Assembly (NCBI RefSeq): GCF_005519465.1
Contig: NZ_CP027859.1
Span: forward strand, 310,001 to 374,000
Reading direction: 5' to 3'
Source of the DNA: Streptomyces clavuligerus
GTDB taxonomy: Bacteria; Actinomycetota; Actinomycetes; Streptomycetales; Streptomycetaceae
DNA length: 64,000 nt
In this document: positions 36,408 to 46,193 of the stretch, one piece after another
Layout of the letters: every line of letters begins with the position of its first letter
Position numbering within the stretch: position 1 is the stretch's first letter
Translations under genes and position numbers: made by a program
Notes under the pieces: generated by a model
The model's input: only the letters and a program-made list of their open reading frames with translations
Told to the model about the DNA's origin: nothing
Databases searched by the model: none

Positions 36408-37915
36408 CGGGCGGGCTCCGTTCCCTGCTCCGTCTTGAGTGCCGCTTCTGGCTGGGGTGCTGTCAGGACGTCTTCGGTCGTCGCGCCCGTGCCGATGGTG
36501 TCGATGGCTTCGGGGCGGCGTCGGCGCAGATGGGCGTAGTACGCGATGCCGCAGGCCAGCCAGGCGGCGACGATCCACGGGGCCAGGCTGAGCGGCCAGG
36601 CCAGGGGCGCTATGCCGAGGCCCGCGAAGTCGATGCCGAGGGCGGCGACGAACACCGGGACGAAGATGCCGATGCCCAGCAGGGGGCAGATCAGGTGGAC
36701 GAACGGTCGGAACTCCGCGCGGCGCTTGCGCCAGTAGTACAGGGTGCTGCTGGCGCAGGTGCCCATGTAGACGAGGATCAGCATCAGGGTCAGGACGGTG
36801 CCGAGCAGGGCGAACGCCTTGAGGGGGGAGCCGAGCAGCAGGGGCAGGACGAGTGCGAGGGCGATGGAGACCGCGCCGAGGGTGAGGATGGCGGTGGCGG
36901 GGGTGCGGTGGACGGGGTGGACGCGGTCGAAGGGGCCGGGGACGAGCTTGGCGCGGGAGAGGGCGAAGAGGACGCGGGTGGGCGGGTTGATGGAGGCGTT
37001 GACATTGGCGGCCTGTCCGCTCCACACCGCCAGGGAGCCGAGGATGGCCGCGCCGCCCCAGACGAGGGTGGTGAGTCCGCCCCAGGGGTCTCCGCCGCCG
37101 AGCAGGGCGAATTGGGCGCCGCCGAAGCCGTCGGGGCCGAAGTACACGGTGGCGGCGTAGTAGCACAGGATGTAGAAGGCGCCCGCGACCAGGCAGGAGC
37201 CGATGACGGCCTTGGGGATGGTGCTGCGCGGCAGGTCGGCCTCCTCGGCGAGGGTGACCGAGGACTCGAAGCCGATGAAGTTGAGCACGATGAAGATCAT
37301 CGCGGGGAAGACGCCGCTGCCCTCGGGCAGGAAGACGGAGGCGGCGTTGGCGGAACCGGCCTCGAAGATGAGGGTGAGGGCGATGGCGGCGAACACGACC
37401 AGCTCGAACAGTCCGAGTGCGATGCCGACCCGGCTGGACTGCTTGATGCTGCGGTAGGCGAGGGCGAGCGCGAGGAGGGTGCTGACGACCACGATGGGCG
37501 CCCAGGTCCAGGACGGGAAGCCGAAGCGGTGCTCCAGGTAGCTGCCCAGGCCGTAGCCGAAGATGAGGGCGGCGATGGTGGGCAGCAGGAGGTAGGCCAG
37601 GAGGTAGATCCAGCCGACCAGGAATCCGGCCGCGCGGCCCAGTCCGGCGACGTTGTAGGTGTAGAGCCCTCCGGCGGACGGAAGGTGGCGGGCGAGCTGG
37701 CCGATGCTGGTGGCCACCATCAGACAGGCGACGAGGCTGAGGACCACGGCGAACGGGGTGCTGCCCCTGCCGTAGGGGGCCACCAGCAGCATTCCGGCGT
37801 AGAGGCTGGCGGCCGGTGCGATGGTGGCGACGGAGACGAAGGCGACCGGGATGATTCCGACGGCGCCGGAGCGCAGACCGGGTCTGGAGGTGGTACGGGG
37901 AGGCTGGTCGGGCAT
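36404..37915 (-). CDS. APC-family amino-acid/amine permease
   Basis: 503 residues from the ATG at 37915. About 12 hydrophobic helices are visible. TM1 carries the APC signature GIIPVAFVSVATIAPAASLY; the stretch SIGQLARHLPSAGGLYTYNV is the TM2-TM3 PSAGGxYxY motif; TM6 region is IFIVLNFIGFESSVTLAEEA, where conserved GFE binds substrate amines in APC carriers. The C-terminal tail is cytoplasmic and acidic. It likely imports an amino acid or related cationic compound in symport with protons. It overlaps the GNAT gene by 4 bases and is preceded by the FAH-family gene 62 bases upstream, so it feeds the same catabolic set. Confidence 0.93.
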   Translation of the reverse strand: MPDQPPRTTSRPGLRSGAVGIIPVAFVSVATIAPAASLYAGMLLVAPYGRGSTPFAVVLSLVACLMVATSIGQLARHLPSAGGLYTYNVAGLGRAAGFLVGWIYLLAYLLLPTIAALIFGYGLGSYLEHRFGFPSWTWAPIVVVSTLLALALAYRSIKQSSRVGIALGLFELVVFAAIALTLIFEAGSANAASVFLPEGSGVFPAMIFIVLNFIGFESSVTLAEEADLPRSTIPKAVIGSCLVAGAFYILCYYAATVYFGPDGFGGAQFALLGGGDPWGGLTTLVWGGAAILGSLAVWSGQAANVNASINPPTRVLFALSRAKLVPGPFDRVHPVHRTPATAILTLGAVSIALALVLPLLLGSPLKAFALLGTVLTLMLILVYMGTCASSTLYYWRKRRAEFRPFVHLICPLLGIGIFVPVFVAALGIDFAGLGIAPLAWPLSLAPWIVAAWLACGIAYYAHLRRRRPEAIDTIGTGATTEDVLTAPQPEAALKTEQGTEPAR

Positions 37916-37977
37916 GGCGTGGCCCTTCTGGGCTGGCGGTGGGTGCGGGGGAGGGGAGAGGAGGGGAGAGGGTGGGG

Positions 37978-38945
37978 CTAGGCGCGGTGTTCGGGGGTGA
38001 GGGTGCGTAGGGGATGGGGGGCGGGGCTGGGCAGGATGGTCTGGCGGGTGTGGCCCAGTTCCTGGACCTCCAGCCGCACCACGTCCCCGGGCTGGAGCCA
38101 GCCCCGGAAGGCGGCGGGACGCTGGACGAACGCCTCCAGGAGACACCCGGAGGGCACGGTCCCGGAACCGATCAGCTCACCGGGGAGCAGGGTGGTGCCG
38201 CGTGACATGTAGGCGATCATGTCGGCGAACGTCCAGTCCATCGCGGAGAGCCGGCCGCTGCTCGTGAGAACGCCGTTGACCTCGGCGACCATCTCCAGAT
38301 CGTAGGTGTCGTAGGTGTCAGGGCTGCCATGGCTGCCATGGGAGCTTGTGGCGCGGTGGTGTTCGAGGACGTCCGGGGTGACCAGGTAGGGCCCGAGGGT
38401 GTTGGCGCCGTCCTTACCCTTCGCGGGGCCCAGGCCGAGGCCCATCTCGTGGAGCTGGAGGTCCCGGGCGCTCCAGTCGCAGAAGAGTATGTACCCGGCG
38501 ATGTGCCGGTGTGCGTGCTCGGGCTTGACGTCCCGCGCCGGGAGGCCGATGACCGCGCCGACCTCCAGTTCGTAGTCGAAGCGTTCGGTGCCGGGGAAGA
38601 GCGGGATGTCGGTGTAGGGGCCGGTGACGGCGGCGGGGTTGGAGAAGTAGAACGGCGGGAACTCGGTGAAGCGCGGGTCGAGGGCCCGGGTGGGGCTGGT
38701 GTTGCGGACGTGGTCGAGGAATCCGACGCTCTCGCGGATGGACGGGGGCCGCAGCGGGGGGCCGGTGCGGGCGGGGTCGGGGGTGACGATGTCGGCCGGG
38801 TCGGTGAGGGCCTGTTCGGCGGCGGCGCTGAGGCGTTCGCCGTCGTCGCCGAGGAGGTCGAGGAGCGTGGTGGTGCCGGGCAGGAGGTGAAGTTCGTCCC
38901 CGGACAGGAGCCCGGTCCGCGGTCCGGTGCGGGGGCAGTCGTACG

Positions 38946-38958
<13 letters not shown>
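37978..38958 (-). CDS. Fumarylacetoacetate-hydrolase-family protein
   Basis: 326 residues from the ATG at 38958, overlapping the MBL-fold gene by 13 bases. The fold shows in PPSIRESVGFLDHVRNTSPT, FYFSNPAAVTGPYTDIPLFP, FDYELEVGAVIGLPARDVKP with the metal-binding ExE pattern, ILFCDWSARDLQLHEMGLGL and AKGKDGANTLGPYLVTPDVL, and SRGTTLLPGELIGSGTVPSG near the C-terminus. Family members cleave carbon-carbon bonds of beta-diketo acids or hydrate/decarboxylate 2-oxo acids using Mg. With the neighbouring amidohydrolase and permease, a ring-opening degradation pathway is suggested; exact substrate unknown. Confidence 0.92.
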
Positions 38959-39929
<971 letters not shown>

Positions 39930-39937
39930 ACCATCTC

Positions 39938-40001
39938 CCGAATTTCGGAGGCGTCGGTCCGAATCTCGGCCGACGAGTGGAAGGTAAGGGCCGTATTTCG
40001 G
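39938..40001. promoter_or_regulatory. Three-copy operator array between divergent catabolic operons
   Basis: CCGAATTTCGG (39938-39948), CCGAATCTCGG (39959-39969) and CCGTATTTCGG (39991-40001) are near-identical 11-mers with 5-bp inverted arms. Starts are 21 and 32 bases apart, about two and three helical turns, putting all three on one DNA face. Lrp/AsnC proteins bind such phased sites. A further pair, ttcggtcgatg, lies at 40027 and 40040. Confidence 0.7.
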
Positions 40002-40188
40002 GGCCGTCAAGGGGGTGGGTGGCGTATTCGGTCGATGGTTTCGGTCGATGTGCCCGGCGACGCATTCCTCCGCGTCGGCCTCTTCCGTCGCCGCTTCCTG
40101 TCCCCTAGGGTCCGAGAAGCGGACTGTGGGCGCCGGAATGGGTCCGATAATCGGCGCGCGAGGGAGTGAGGGAGGGTAGGGTCGGCGC

Positions 40189-41169
40189 ATGCTGGACACC
40201 ATCGACCAGGAACTCGTGCGCTGCCTCGAGCAGGACGCCCGGATGACCAATGTCGCCCTCGCCCGCCGTCTGGGCGTCTCGGAGAAGACCGTACGGACCC
40301 GGATCGCCCGGCTGCTCGGCAGCAAGGCGGTACGCCTCGAAGTCGTGGTCGCCGAGGGCGCCGGGGAGCGGCCCAGCCGGATGCTGTACCTGGTGCACGC
40401 CGAGCCGGGACACCGGTTCGAGGTGGCGCGGTCGCTGGCCCGCAGGAGCGAGGTGGACAGCGTCCACCTGTCCACCGGCGCCTACGACCTGACCGTGCTG
40501 GCGGCCTTCCCCGACGACGCGAGCGCGCTGGAGTTCTTCGTCCGGGAGGTCGAGGGCCACCCGCAGGTGCGGGCCGCGCAGTCCTGCCACCTCATCTCCG
40601 AGGTGGCCGCCGACGGTTCGCCCCCGCAGACGGAGGGGGACCCGGACGTCGACACCGAGCAGATCACCGCCTTCCTGCTGCGCCGCCCCGCGCCCGGCGG
40701 CGCCGAGGAACTCCTCGACGAGGCATGCCGGCTGGCGACCGAGGCACTCTCCGCCGACCGCGCGCTCGCCTCGATCCTCGACCCCGAGGGCGAGGAACTG
40801 CGCAGCACACGCGCCCGGGGGCTGTCGGCGTCGTACGTGGACGCGACGATCAGCCGGGCCAAGGAGCAGCGCGGACTGCCGGTCGTGCAGAAGGTGATCG
40901 AGACCCGGCAGCACGTCCTCGTGCCCGACGCCCGCACCGACCGGCTGATGGCCTGGGCGCACGACCTGGTGCGGGACGAGGGGTATGTCACCTTCCTGAC
41001 CCTGCCGATGCTCTCCGGGGAGCGGGTGGTGGGCGTCCTCTCCCTCTATCTCGACCGCCCGACGGCCCTCAGTGACAGCTATGTCGCCACCGCCCAGGCC
41101 CTCGCCGACCATCTGGGCATGGCGTGGGGACGCCTGGAGCGGACGGCACCACCGGTGTCCGGGGACTGA
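40189..41169 (+). CDS. Lrp/AsnC regulator fused to a GAF-like domain
   Basis: 326 residues; a purine-rich site (gagggagggtaggg) precedes the ATG at 40189. The N-terminal HTH is typical of AsnC: LDTIDQELVRCLEQDARMTN and VALARRLGVSEKTVRTRIAR (about 1-45). An AsnC effector-type region follows (VHLSTGAYDLTVLAAFPDDA, about 88-125). The C-terminal half (about 150-318) looks like a GAF domain: ELLDEACRLATEALSADRAL and ASILDPEGEEL through TLPMLSGERVVGVLSLYLDR. Ordinary Lrp proteins are about 150 residues, so the GAF extension is unusual and probably senses a small molecule. It is divergent from the MBL-FAH-permease operon and followed by the amidohydrolase, and is the likely controller of both. Confidence 0.9.
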   Translation: MLDTIDQELVRCLEQDARMTNVALARRLGVSEKTVRTRIARLLGSKAVRLEVVVAEGAGERPSRMLYLVHAEPGHRFEVARSLARRSEVDSVHLSTGAYDLTVLAAFPDDASALEFFVREVEGHPQVRAAQSCHLISEVAADGSPPQTEGDPDVDTEQITAFLLRRPAPGGAEELLDEACRLATEALSADRALASILDPEGEELRSTRARGLSASYVDATISRAKEQRGLPVVQKVIETRQHVLVPDARTDRLMAWAHDLVRDEGYVTFLTLPMLSGERVVGVLSLYLDRPTALSDSYVATAQALADHLGMAWGRLERTAPPVSGD

Positions 41170-41239
41170 CAGCGGGGCGTACACCAGGGCCCGGCCGGTC
41201 GGGCCGGGCTCATCACACCGAGCGGAAGGCAGCACACCC

Positions 41240-42490
41240 ATGCGCAGCGTCCTGTACGGAGCCACGGTCTTCGACGGCACCGGGGCCGCCCCGTTCGCCG
41301 CCGACATCGTGGTCGACGGCGCCACCGGGCTGATCACGGCCCTCGCGTCCGCCGGTACGGGGGACGGCGACCTCGCCTTCGACCTCGCCGGCATCACCGT
41401 GCTGCCCGGCCTCATCGACACCCATGTGCACAGCGTGCTCTCCGGCGCCGACACGCTGGCCCGGCTGGACGAGCCGTTCTCGTACCAGTTCTACGCGGCC
41501 GGATGGAACCTGGAACGCACTCTGGACCGGGGCATCACCACCGTGCGGGACGCGGGCGGCGCCGACCTCGGGGTGCGGCAGGCCGTCGCCGACGGGCTGA
41601 TATCCGGCCCCGATCTGCGGATCGCGGTGACCATGCTGAGCCAGACCGGCGGGCACGCGGACGGCTGGCTGGTCACCGGCGGCTGTCTCCCGCTGTTCGC
41701 CGCCCACCCCGGCCGCCCGGAGCCGGTCGTGGACGGACCGGAGGACATGCGGCGCCGGGTACGGGAGTTGGTGCGCGCGGGCGCGGACGTCATCAAGGTG
41801 TGTGCCAGCGGCGGTGTCCTGTCGCCCCGCGACGACCCCAGGCATCCGCAGTTCAGCGCCGAGGAACTGACCATGTGCGTGACGGAGGCGGCGGCGGCCG
41901 GACTGTCCGTCATGGCCCACGCCCAGGGCGCGGCGGGCATCAAGAACGCGCTGCGCGCCGGGGTGCGCTCCATCGAGCACGGGGTGTTCCTGGACAACGA
42001 ATGCATCGAACTGCTGCTGGAGAAGCGGGCGTGGCTGGTGCCGACGCTGCTGGTCGCCACCTCCCTCGTGGAGGCCATCGACGCGGGCGCCCGCCTGCCC
42101 GCCGCGGTCGCCGAGAAGGCCCGCGCGGTGCGGGACGTGCACCTCCGCTCGGTCGAACGGGCCGTCGCCGCGGGCGTCCGGATCGCCATGGGCACCGACA
42201 GCGGTGTGGTGGCCCACGGCGACAATCTCCGCGAACTGACCCTCATGCGCGGTGTGGGCCTCACCCCGCAGCAGACCCTGTACGCGGCCACCGCGTCCGC
42301 GGCCGACCTGCTCGGCCTCGCCGCCGACCGCGGCGAGATCAGCGAGGGCCGACGCGCCGACCTGACCCTGATCACCGGAGACCCGTACGATTTCGACGGC
42401 TACGCGGAGCGGATCACCGGGGTGATGAAGGCGGGGAAGTGGGTACGGGGCGGTGTGCCGGTGGGTGGTGCCGTGGACGGGCTGCCGTAG
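41240..42490 (+). CDS. Metal-dependent amidohydrolase
   Basis: 416 residues from the ATG at 41240, 70 bases after the regulator. The amidohydrolase-superfamily ligands are visible: PGLIDTHVHSVLSGAD (HxH), DVIKVCASGGVLS with the lysine that is usually carboxylated, SVMAHAQGAAG and RSIEHGVFLDNECI with two further histidines, and RIAMGTDSGVVAHGDNLREL with the catalytic Asp. The family includes imidazolonepropionase-like, prolidase-like and cyclic-amide hydrolases; it opens ring amides or cleaves peptide-like bonds. With the permease, FAH and MBL enzymes it would form a full import-and-degrade route. Substrate not predictable from sequence alone. Confidence 0.92.
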   Translation: MRSVLYGATVFDGTGAAPFAADIVVDGATGLITALASAGTGDGDLAFDLAGITVLPGLIDTHVHSVLSGADTLARLDEPFSYQFYAAGWNLERTLDRGITTVRDAGGADLGVRQAVADGLISGPDLRIAVTMLSQTGGHADGWLVTGGCLPLFAAHPGRPEPVVDGPEDMRRRVRELVRAGADVIKVCASGGVLSPRDDPRHPQFSAEELTMCVTEAAAAGLSVMAHAQGAAGIKNALRAGVRSIEHGVFLDNECIELLLEKRAWLVPTLLVATSLVEAIDAGARLPAAVAEKARAVRDVHLRSVERAVAAGVRIAMGTDSGVVAHGDNLRELTLMRGVGLTPQQTLYAATASAADLLGLAADRGEISEGRRADLTLITGDPYDFDGYAERITGVMKAGKWVRGGVPVGGAVDGLP

Positions 42491-42630
42491 CCGAGTGCGT
42501 TTCCGGCGCGGCGCCTTCCCCGGCTGCCCGCTGCATCAGCGGCGTGTCAGTCGGCCCCCGTAGCACCGGGAGCCGGTCAGGTACCGCTGTCCAGCCGCGA
42601 CGGCTCCGGCAGGGTGAGGAGTGCAGCGCG

Positions 42631-42957
42631 ACCGATCCCGACGGGCGGTCCATACCCACGCGGATGGGCAACGGCGAACTCGCCTGGAACCACTTCACGG
42701 GCAAACACAACGTCAAGAAGTGCGACCTCGTGAACATCCCGCTCTCCGGCACAGTCGACAGCGTCGACGGGCACAACATCCAGTACTGGGGATGGGCGAC
42801 GAACCGCGCGTACGGGCGAGCGAAGATCGTCGTCAAGGCCCGCCACGCCCGCAGGACCGCCGACCGGCGCTACGATGCCGGCCCCGGTGAGGTGATCGGC
42901 GCCATCACCGCCTACTGCAAAGGCATACGGAAGTGTCCCGACCGGGTGAACGAATGA
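42631..42957 (+). pseudogene. 5'-truncated gene for a secreted-type small protein
   Basis: The frame reads CSATDPDGRSIPTRMGNGEL, AWNHFTGKHNVKKCDLVNIP, LSGTVDSVDGHNIQYWGWAT and ends IGAITAYCKGIRKCPDRVNE. Related streptomycete proteins have an N-terminal signal peptide and extra domain before this point; here the upstream sequence does not encode them in frame. Four cysteines suggest an exported protein. The stop overlaps the next ATG (ATGA at 42954-42957), indicating that it once was, or still is, co-translated with it. Confidence 0.55.
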
Positions 42958-43604
42958 ACACGAGCGACGAGGACGACGAGGTCACAGAACTCCAGACCGA
43001 GATCACCCGTCTCCTCCTGGAGTTCGTCCACGCCCCGCTGCTGGAGGACCAGTACGTCCGCAGCGTCCTGCCCGCCCCCGCCGGCGCCCCGGCGGTGCGA
43101 GGTGTGCTCGGCGGCCGGGGCGAACACGTGCCCGCCCGGCTCACCACCTACGAGATCCCCCTCGGCCAGGGCGAGGATCTGCTCACCCCGCACGACGTCG
43201 TCGCCCTGCTGCGCGCCGTCCACACCGGCACCCACATCTACCCCGCGGACCGGGTCACCACCGTCATGGGGATGGACCTCTACCTCGCCGACCCGGCCCA
43301 TCTCCAGCCCGCCCCGTTCACCACCGACGACTAGACCACCACCCTCCTCACCTGCCTCACCCACCCCTCCGAGGAACAAGGACCGCTCCGCCTGCGCGGC
43401 TTCCTCCACCGCGAGAACGGCCTCCTGCGCCTCTACCTGAGCAGCGACGACACCGCCGGGGTCACCGCCGCCGACATCCGACCCGGCGGCGCGCTCACCG
43501 CCCTCCTCGCGGCGCTGCCCGACCTGATCACCGAAGACGAGCGCGCCACCGCCACCCCGGACGACCCGCACTGCGAACGCCTGGTGGACCTCACCGACTG
43601 GTAG
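42954..43604 (+). pseudogene. Hypothetical protein interrupted by an in-frame TAG
   Basis: The ATG at 42954 overlaps the preceding stop. The frame gives 126 residues (VTELQTEITRLLLEFVHAPL, TTYEIPLGQGEDLLTPHDVV, VTTVMGMDLYLADPAHL) up to TAG at 43332-43334. The same frame then continues with normal codon use for 89 more residues: LLTCLTHPSEEQGPLRLRGF, LHRENGLLRLYLSSDDTAGV, LTEDERATATP-like tail and CERLVDLTDW, ending with TAG at 43602. The unbroken product would be 216 residues. One base change (for example from CAG) explains the interruption. Family not recognised; no signal peptide or membrane part. Confidence 0.7.
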
Positions 43605-43767
43605 CGCCCTCGGGCGTTCAACCCCCGCAGGCCCCGGATTGTGTTCGCCGTGGTGGCCGTCGGTGTATCCGGCGGACCGGGCCGGGGTGCTGCGCGGCCG
43701 GAAGGCGCCGGGCCCGGGCAGTGGGTGGGCAAGGCGGTGCCCGTACCGCGGGTGCCAGGTGGGTTGT

Positions 43768-44640
43768 TCAGGCCGTGCGTCTGGTGATGTAGTCGGTCCA
43801 GGTGTCGGCGGCCTGGGCGATGGAGGCGGCCGTGGGCACCCGCTCGGTGGCGAGGTCGTGCCAGCGCCGGGCTTCGGCCCGGGCGAACACGGCCAGGGCT
43901 TTCGGATTGGCCATGCTCCAGCCCGGCACGCGGGCCGCCCATCGCCACGCCTGCTCGGGAGTATGACCGCCCGTGGAGATCAGGCGCATGCCCCACAGTG
44001 CCGCGTCGATCCACGACGGGCCGGCCGCGACCCACGACCAGTCGACAAACCGTGCACGACCGTCGTCCACGAGGACGTTGGTCGACGCGGGGTCGGTGTG
44101 CAGGAGCCAGGTCCCGTGGAGCAGTTCCTTCTCCTCCGGGGTGCAGTAGTAGCCCCACCGGTCCCAGGCGGACGGCATCCGTACATCCGGCGGGGCGGAC
44201 AGCGCCGCGAGCTCGGCCAGGGCGGCGGCGACCGGCGCCAGGTCGGGCGAGGCGGGTGTGTAGTCGGCGTCCCGGCCCGAAAGGCCCTCGAAGGCGAGCA
44301 GGTGCCAGCCGTCGCCGTCCAGCCGCCACAGGATGCGCGGCGCGCTCGCGGGCAGATGGGGGTTCACCGCCTGCTCCAGGTCGAGTTCGTCCACCGGCGA
44401 CCAGTCAGGGCCCCACCAGTCCCCATCCTCGCCCACGGGGACCGCCTCGGGGGCAGGTCCGCGCTCGCGCTGCCCCTTCACGAAGACCCTGTCTCCCGAG
44501 GACAGGGTGAGCAGCGCGGTCACCCCGGCCGCTGCCGAGTGCTCGGTGTCCGTCGCGGTGAACGGCACACCGAGCCGCGCCCCGACAGCCGCCAACACGG
44601 CGTGCGGGAGCTGTGCCCAGCGGATGCGCCCTGCCGTCAC
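43768..44640 (-). CDS. Phosphotransferase (APH fold)
   Basis: 290 residues from a GTG at 44640 overlapping the small upstream reading frame by 4 bases. The kinase-like catalytic loop is LLHTDPASTNVLVDDGRARF (HxDxxxxN; the usual G before D is T), followed by the metal-binding segment VDWSWVAAGPSWIDAALWG. The N-terminal nucleotide-binding part includes DRVFVKGQRERG. APH-fold enzymes phosphorylate aminoglycosides, macrolides, choline or small metabolites. No resistance-gene hallmark identifies the substrate. Its immediate upstream partner is the 47-residue Pro-rich reading frame at 44637-44780. Confidence 0.85.
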   Translation of the reverse strand: MTAGRIRWAQLPHAVLAAVGARLGVPFTATDTEHSAAAGVTALLTLSSGDRVFVKGQRERGPAPEAVPVGEDGDWWGPDWSPVDELDLEQAVNPHLPASAPRILWRLDGDGWHLLAFEGLSGRDADYTPASPDLAPVAAALAELAALSAPPDVRMPSAWDRWGYYCTPEEKELLHGTWLLHTDPASTNVLVDDGRARFVDWSWVAAGPSWIDAALWGMRLISTGGHTPEQAWRWAARVPGWSMANPKALAVFARAEARRWHDLATERVPTAASIAQAADTWTDYITRRTA

Positions 44641-44780
44641 TGCGCGGGAGCCGCCGGCGGGGTGGGCGGATTCGGCGGGAAAGGAGGGTTTTTGTCCGGA
44701 GTTACGGGGCCCCGGGGACGTCCGCGCGGTGTCGGTGTCACAGGTCCCCTGGGCGGCTTCTTGGCCTCCACGCTCGTCAT
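44637..44780 (-). CDS. Very small proline-rich protein, coupled to the phosphotransferase
   Basis: 47 residues from the ATG at 44780: MTSVEAKKPPRGPVTPTPRG and so on to PPNPPTPPAAPAQ. Nearly a third of residues are Pro; PRGPVTP occurs twice. Its stop overlaps the GTG start of the next gene, the arrangement expected of a real upstream cistron. No strong ribosome site is visible and an extension to 44840 is possible. No family known to me. Confidence 0.5.
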   Translation of the reverse strand: MTSVEAKKPPRGPVTPTPRGRPRGPVTPDKNPPFPPNPPTPPAAPAQ

Positions 44781-44913
44781 ACCAGCAGCATAGGCAGCAG
44801 GGCCCGCAGCCACGTCGGTTTGTCCCGGCACGACCGACAACGGTCAGGAAGTGACCGGTTCTTCACGGAACCCGCCCGGGTTACGGGCAGTCGTCCGACG
44901 GGCGCCTGGTCGT

Positions 44914-45000
44914 CTAGGGTCTCGATGCGGCTTCGAGCCGTCCGTAGGTGTCGTGGAGGTAGTGCTCGTTCTCCTCGTACGCGCCTGAGGCCCGCCTCGC
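44914..45000 (-). pseudogene. C-terminal fragment of the family at 56502
   Basis: The minus strand reads YEENEHYLHDTYGRLEAASR, almost the same as YEENERYLHDTYGRLEAAPR of the intact gene, and the DNA downstream (44870-44960) also matches 56450-56540. The rest of the gene is missing here. Confidence 0.8.
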
Positions 45001-45038
45001 GGTGCGGCGGGCCCGGACGGGGCCGCCGCACCGCGCTC

Positions 45039-45527
45039 TCACAGCGCGCGATGCATGATGTGCAGCCCCACATACCCGTGCACGGGGTGGTGGAACCCCT
45101 CTGGCAAGGTGCCCAGCACATCGAAGCCGAGCGACCGGTACAGGCTCACCGCCCGTACGTTCGTCTCCACGACCGCGTTGAACTGTATGGCCCGGAAGCC
45201 GGCTCCCCGGGCCCATTCGATGGTGTACTCGCCGAGCGCACGGCCCGCTCCCCGCCCCTCGTGGGCCGAGGCGGCCATGAAGCTGGCACTGGCAATGTGT
45301 CCGGCATTGCCCATGTGGTTCCGGTTCATCTTGGCCATGCCCAACACCGTGCCGGTGTCATCCACGGCGACCACCGTCCGGGCCGGCTCGGATAACAGCC
45401 ACCAGTCACGTCCTTCCTCTTTTCCCAGGTCCACGGGATAGGTGAAGGTCTCTCCCGCGGCCACGATCTGGTGGAAGAAGGGCCAAACGGCAGGCCAGTC
45501 CGAGCTGTCGGCTTCCCTGATCAACAT
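45039..45527 (-). CDS. GNAT N-acetyltransferase (phosphinothricin-acetyltransferase-like)
   Basis: 162 residues from the ATG at 45527; an in-frame ATG at 45539 is equally possible and no clear ribosome site decides. The sequence starts MLIREADSSDWPAVWPFFHQ. Motif A is EGRGAGRALGEYTIEWARGA and the following FNAVVETNVRAVSLYRSLGF with DVLGTLPEGFHHP is characteristic of the PAT/YhhY-like subgroup (IAFR..E..). These acetylate amino-acid-like small molecules. The 3' side carries the family fragment at 44914; no operon partner. Confidence 0.9.
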   Translation of the reverse strand: MLIREADSSDWPAVWPFFHQIVAAGETFTYPVDLGKEEGRDWWLLSEPARTVVAVDDTGTVLGMAKMNRNHMGNAGHIASASFMAASAHEGRGAGRALGEYTIEWARGAGFRAIQFNAVVETNVRAVSLYRSLGFDVLGTLPEGFHHPVHGYVGLHIMHRAL

Positions 45528-45692
45528 GCGGGCCAGCATGGCAGATGTACCAGACGTGGCCGGGCAGTGGAGCATGGCTGCCAACCCTCTGACAACGATC
45601 GCCAAGGCGATGTTGCCCGCCACAGGCTCTGTGGCAAGCAGACGCCGGCCGGCTCTGCGATCAACGAGCCGGCCGCGCTCACGGGTAGAACG

Positions 45693-45740
45693 CCGAAGCC
45701 CCCGGGGAGGGAAAAAGCGTTCCCTCCCCGCGGGCTTCGG
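45693..45740 (-). terminator. Long hairpin between GNAT and hypothetical gene
   Basis: ccgaagcccccggggaggga on one side and ttccctccccgcgggcttcg on the other pair over about 20 bp with one bulge around aaagcg. It directly follows the stop of the minus-strand gene at 45744 and would end its transcript. Confidence 0.85.
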
Positions 45741-45743
45741 TGC

Positions 45744-46193
45744 TCAGGCCTGCGGCCAGAACTGAAGTACGTAGACCTCGATGCCGTCGGCCACGTCGTC
45801 CGCGTCGTCCGCCTGCGCCACCTCGGCCCGACCGGCGCAGTACGCACGGACCCTCCAGGTGCCCGGAGCGAGCAACGTCAGCTCGTGGTGACGTCCGTCG
45901 GACCAGATCGCTGCCACACCCGACGCCGAGACGAAGACCGCCTCCGCCACTTCGTCCCAGACCGTCCGACGGTCAGGCTCGGGCTCGGCACCCCAGTGCT
46001 CCACCGTGACCACGGCATAGTGGGTATGCCCCGCGCTGCAGAAATCGAGCCGCCGCTCGAACTGGGCCAGAAAGCCACCGGCCGGGGAGTCATCCGGGAA
46101 CGGCACCGGCACCAGCGCCTCATCCGACTCCTGGACACACCACCCGTGAGACACCACACGGACCTTGAACTCATCCGCTCGCACCGGCTCCAT
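45744..46193 (-). CDS. Hypothetical protein
   Basis: 149 residues from the ATG at 46193, preceded by GGAGGGG. Soluble and acidic toward the end. Beta-strand-like segments alternate: FKVRVVSHGWCVQESDEALV, GHTHYAVVTVEHWGAEPEPD, AIWSDGRHHELTLLAPGTWR and VRAYCAGRAEVAQADDADDV, ending IEVYVLQFWPQA. I do not recognise the family with certainty; similar proteins are single genes in streptomycetes. It has its own terminator (45693) and no partner. Confidence 0.7.
   Translation of the reverse strand: MEPVRADEFKVRVVSHGWCVQESDEALVPVPFPDDSPAGGFLAQFERRLDFCSAGHTHYAVVTVEHWGAEPEPDRRTVWDEVAEAVFVSASGVAAIWSDGRHHELTLLAPGTWRVRAYCAGRAEVAQADDADDVADGIEVYVLQFWPQA

Noticed and set aside
36530..37981. 483-codon plus-strand open frame, very acidic and Gly-rich
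   Set aside because: It is the exact antisense of the APC permease; composition (EDGGG repeats) is the mirror of high-GC codon bias.
43332..43334. TAG recoding or pyrrolysine-type readthrough
   Set aside because: No associated recoding genes or stem-loop were seen, and the other interrupted gene (ketosynthase) is clearly dead; simple mutation is the simpler explanation.
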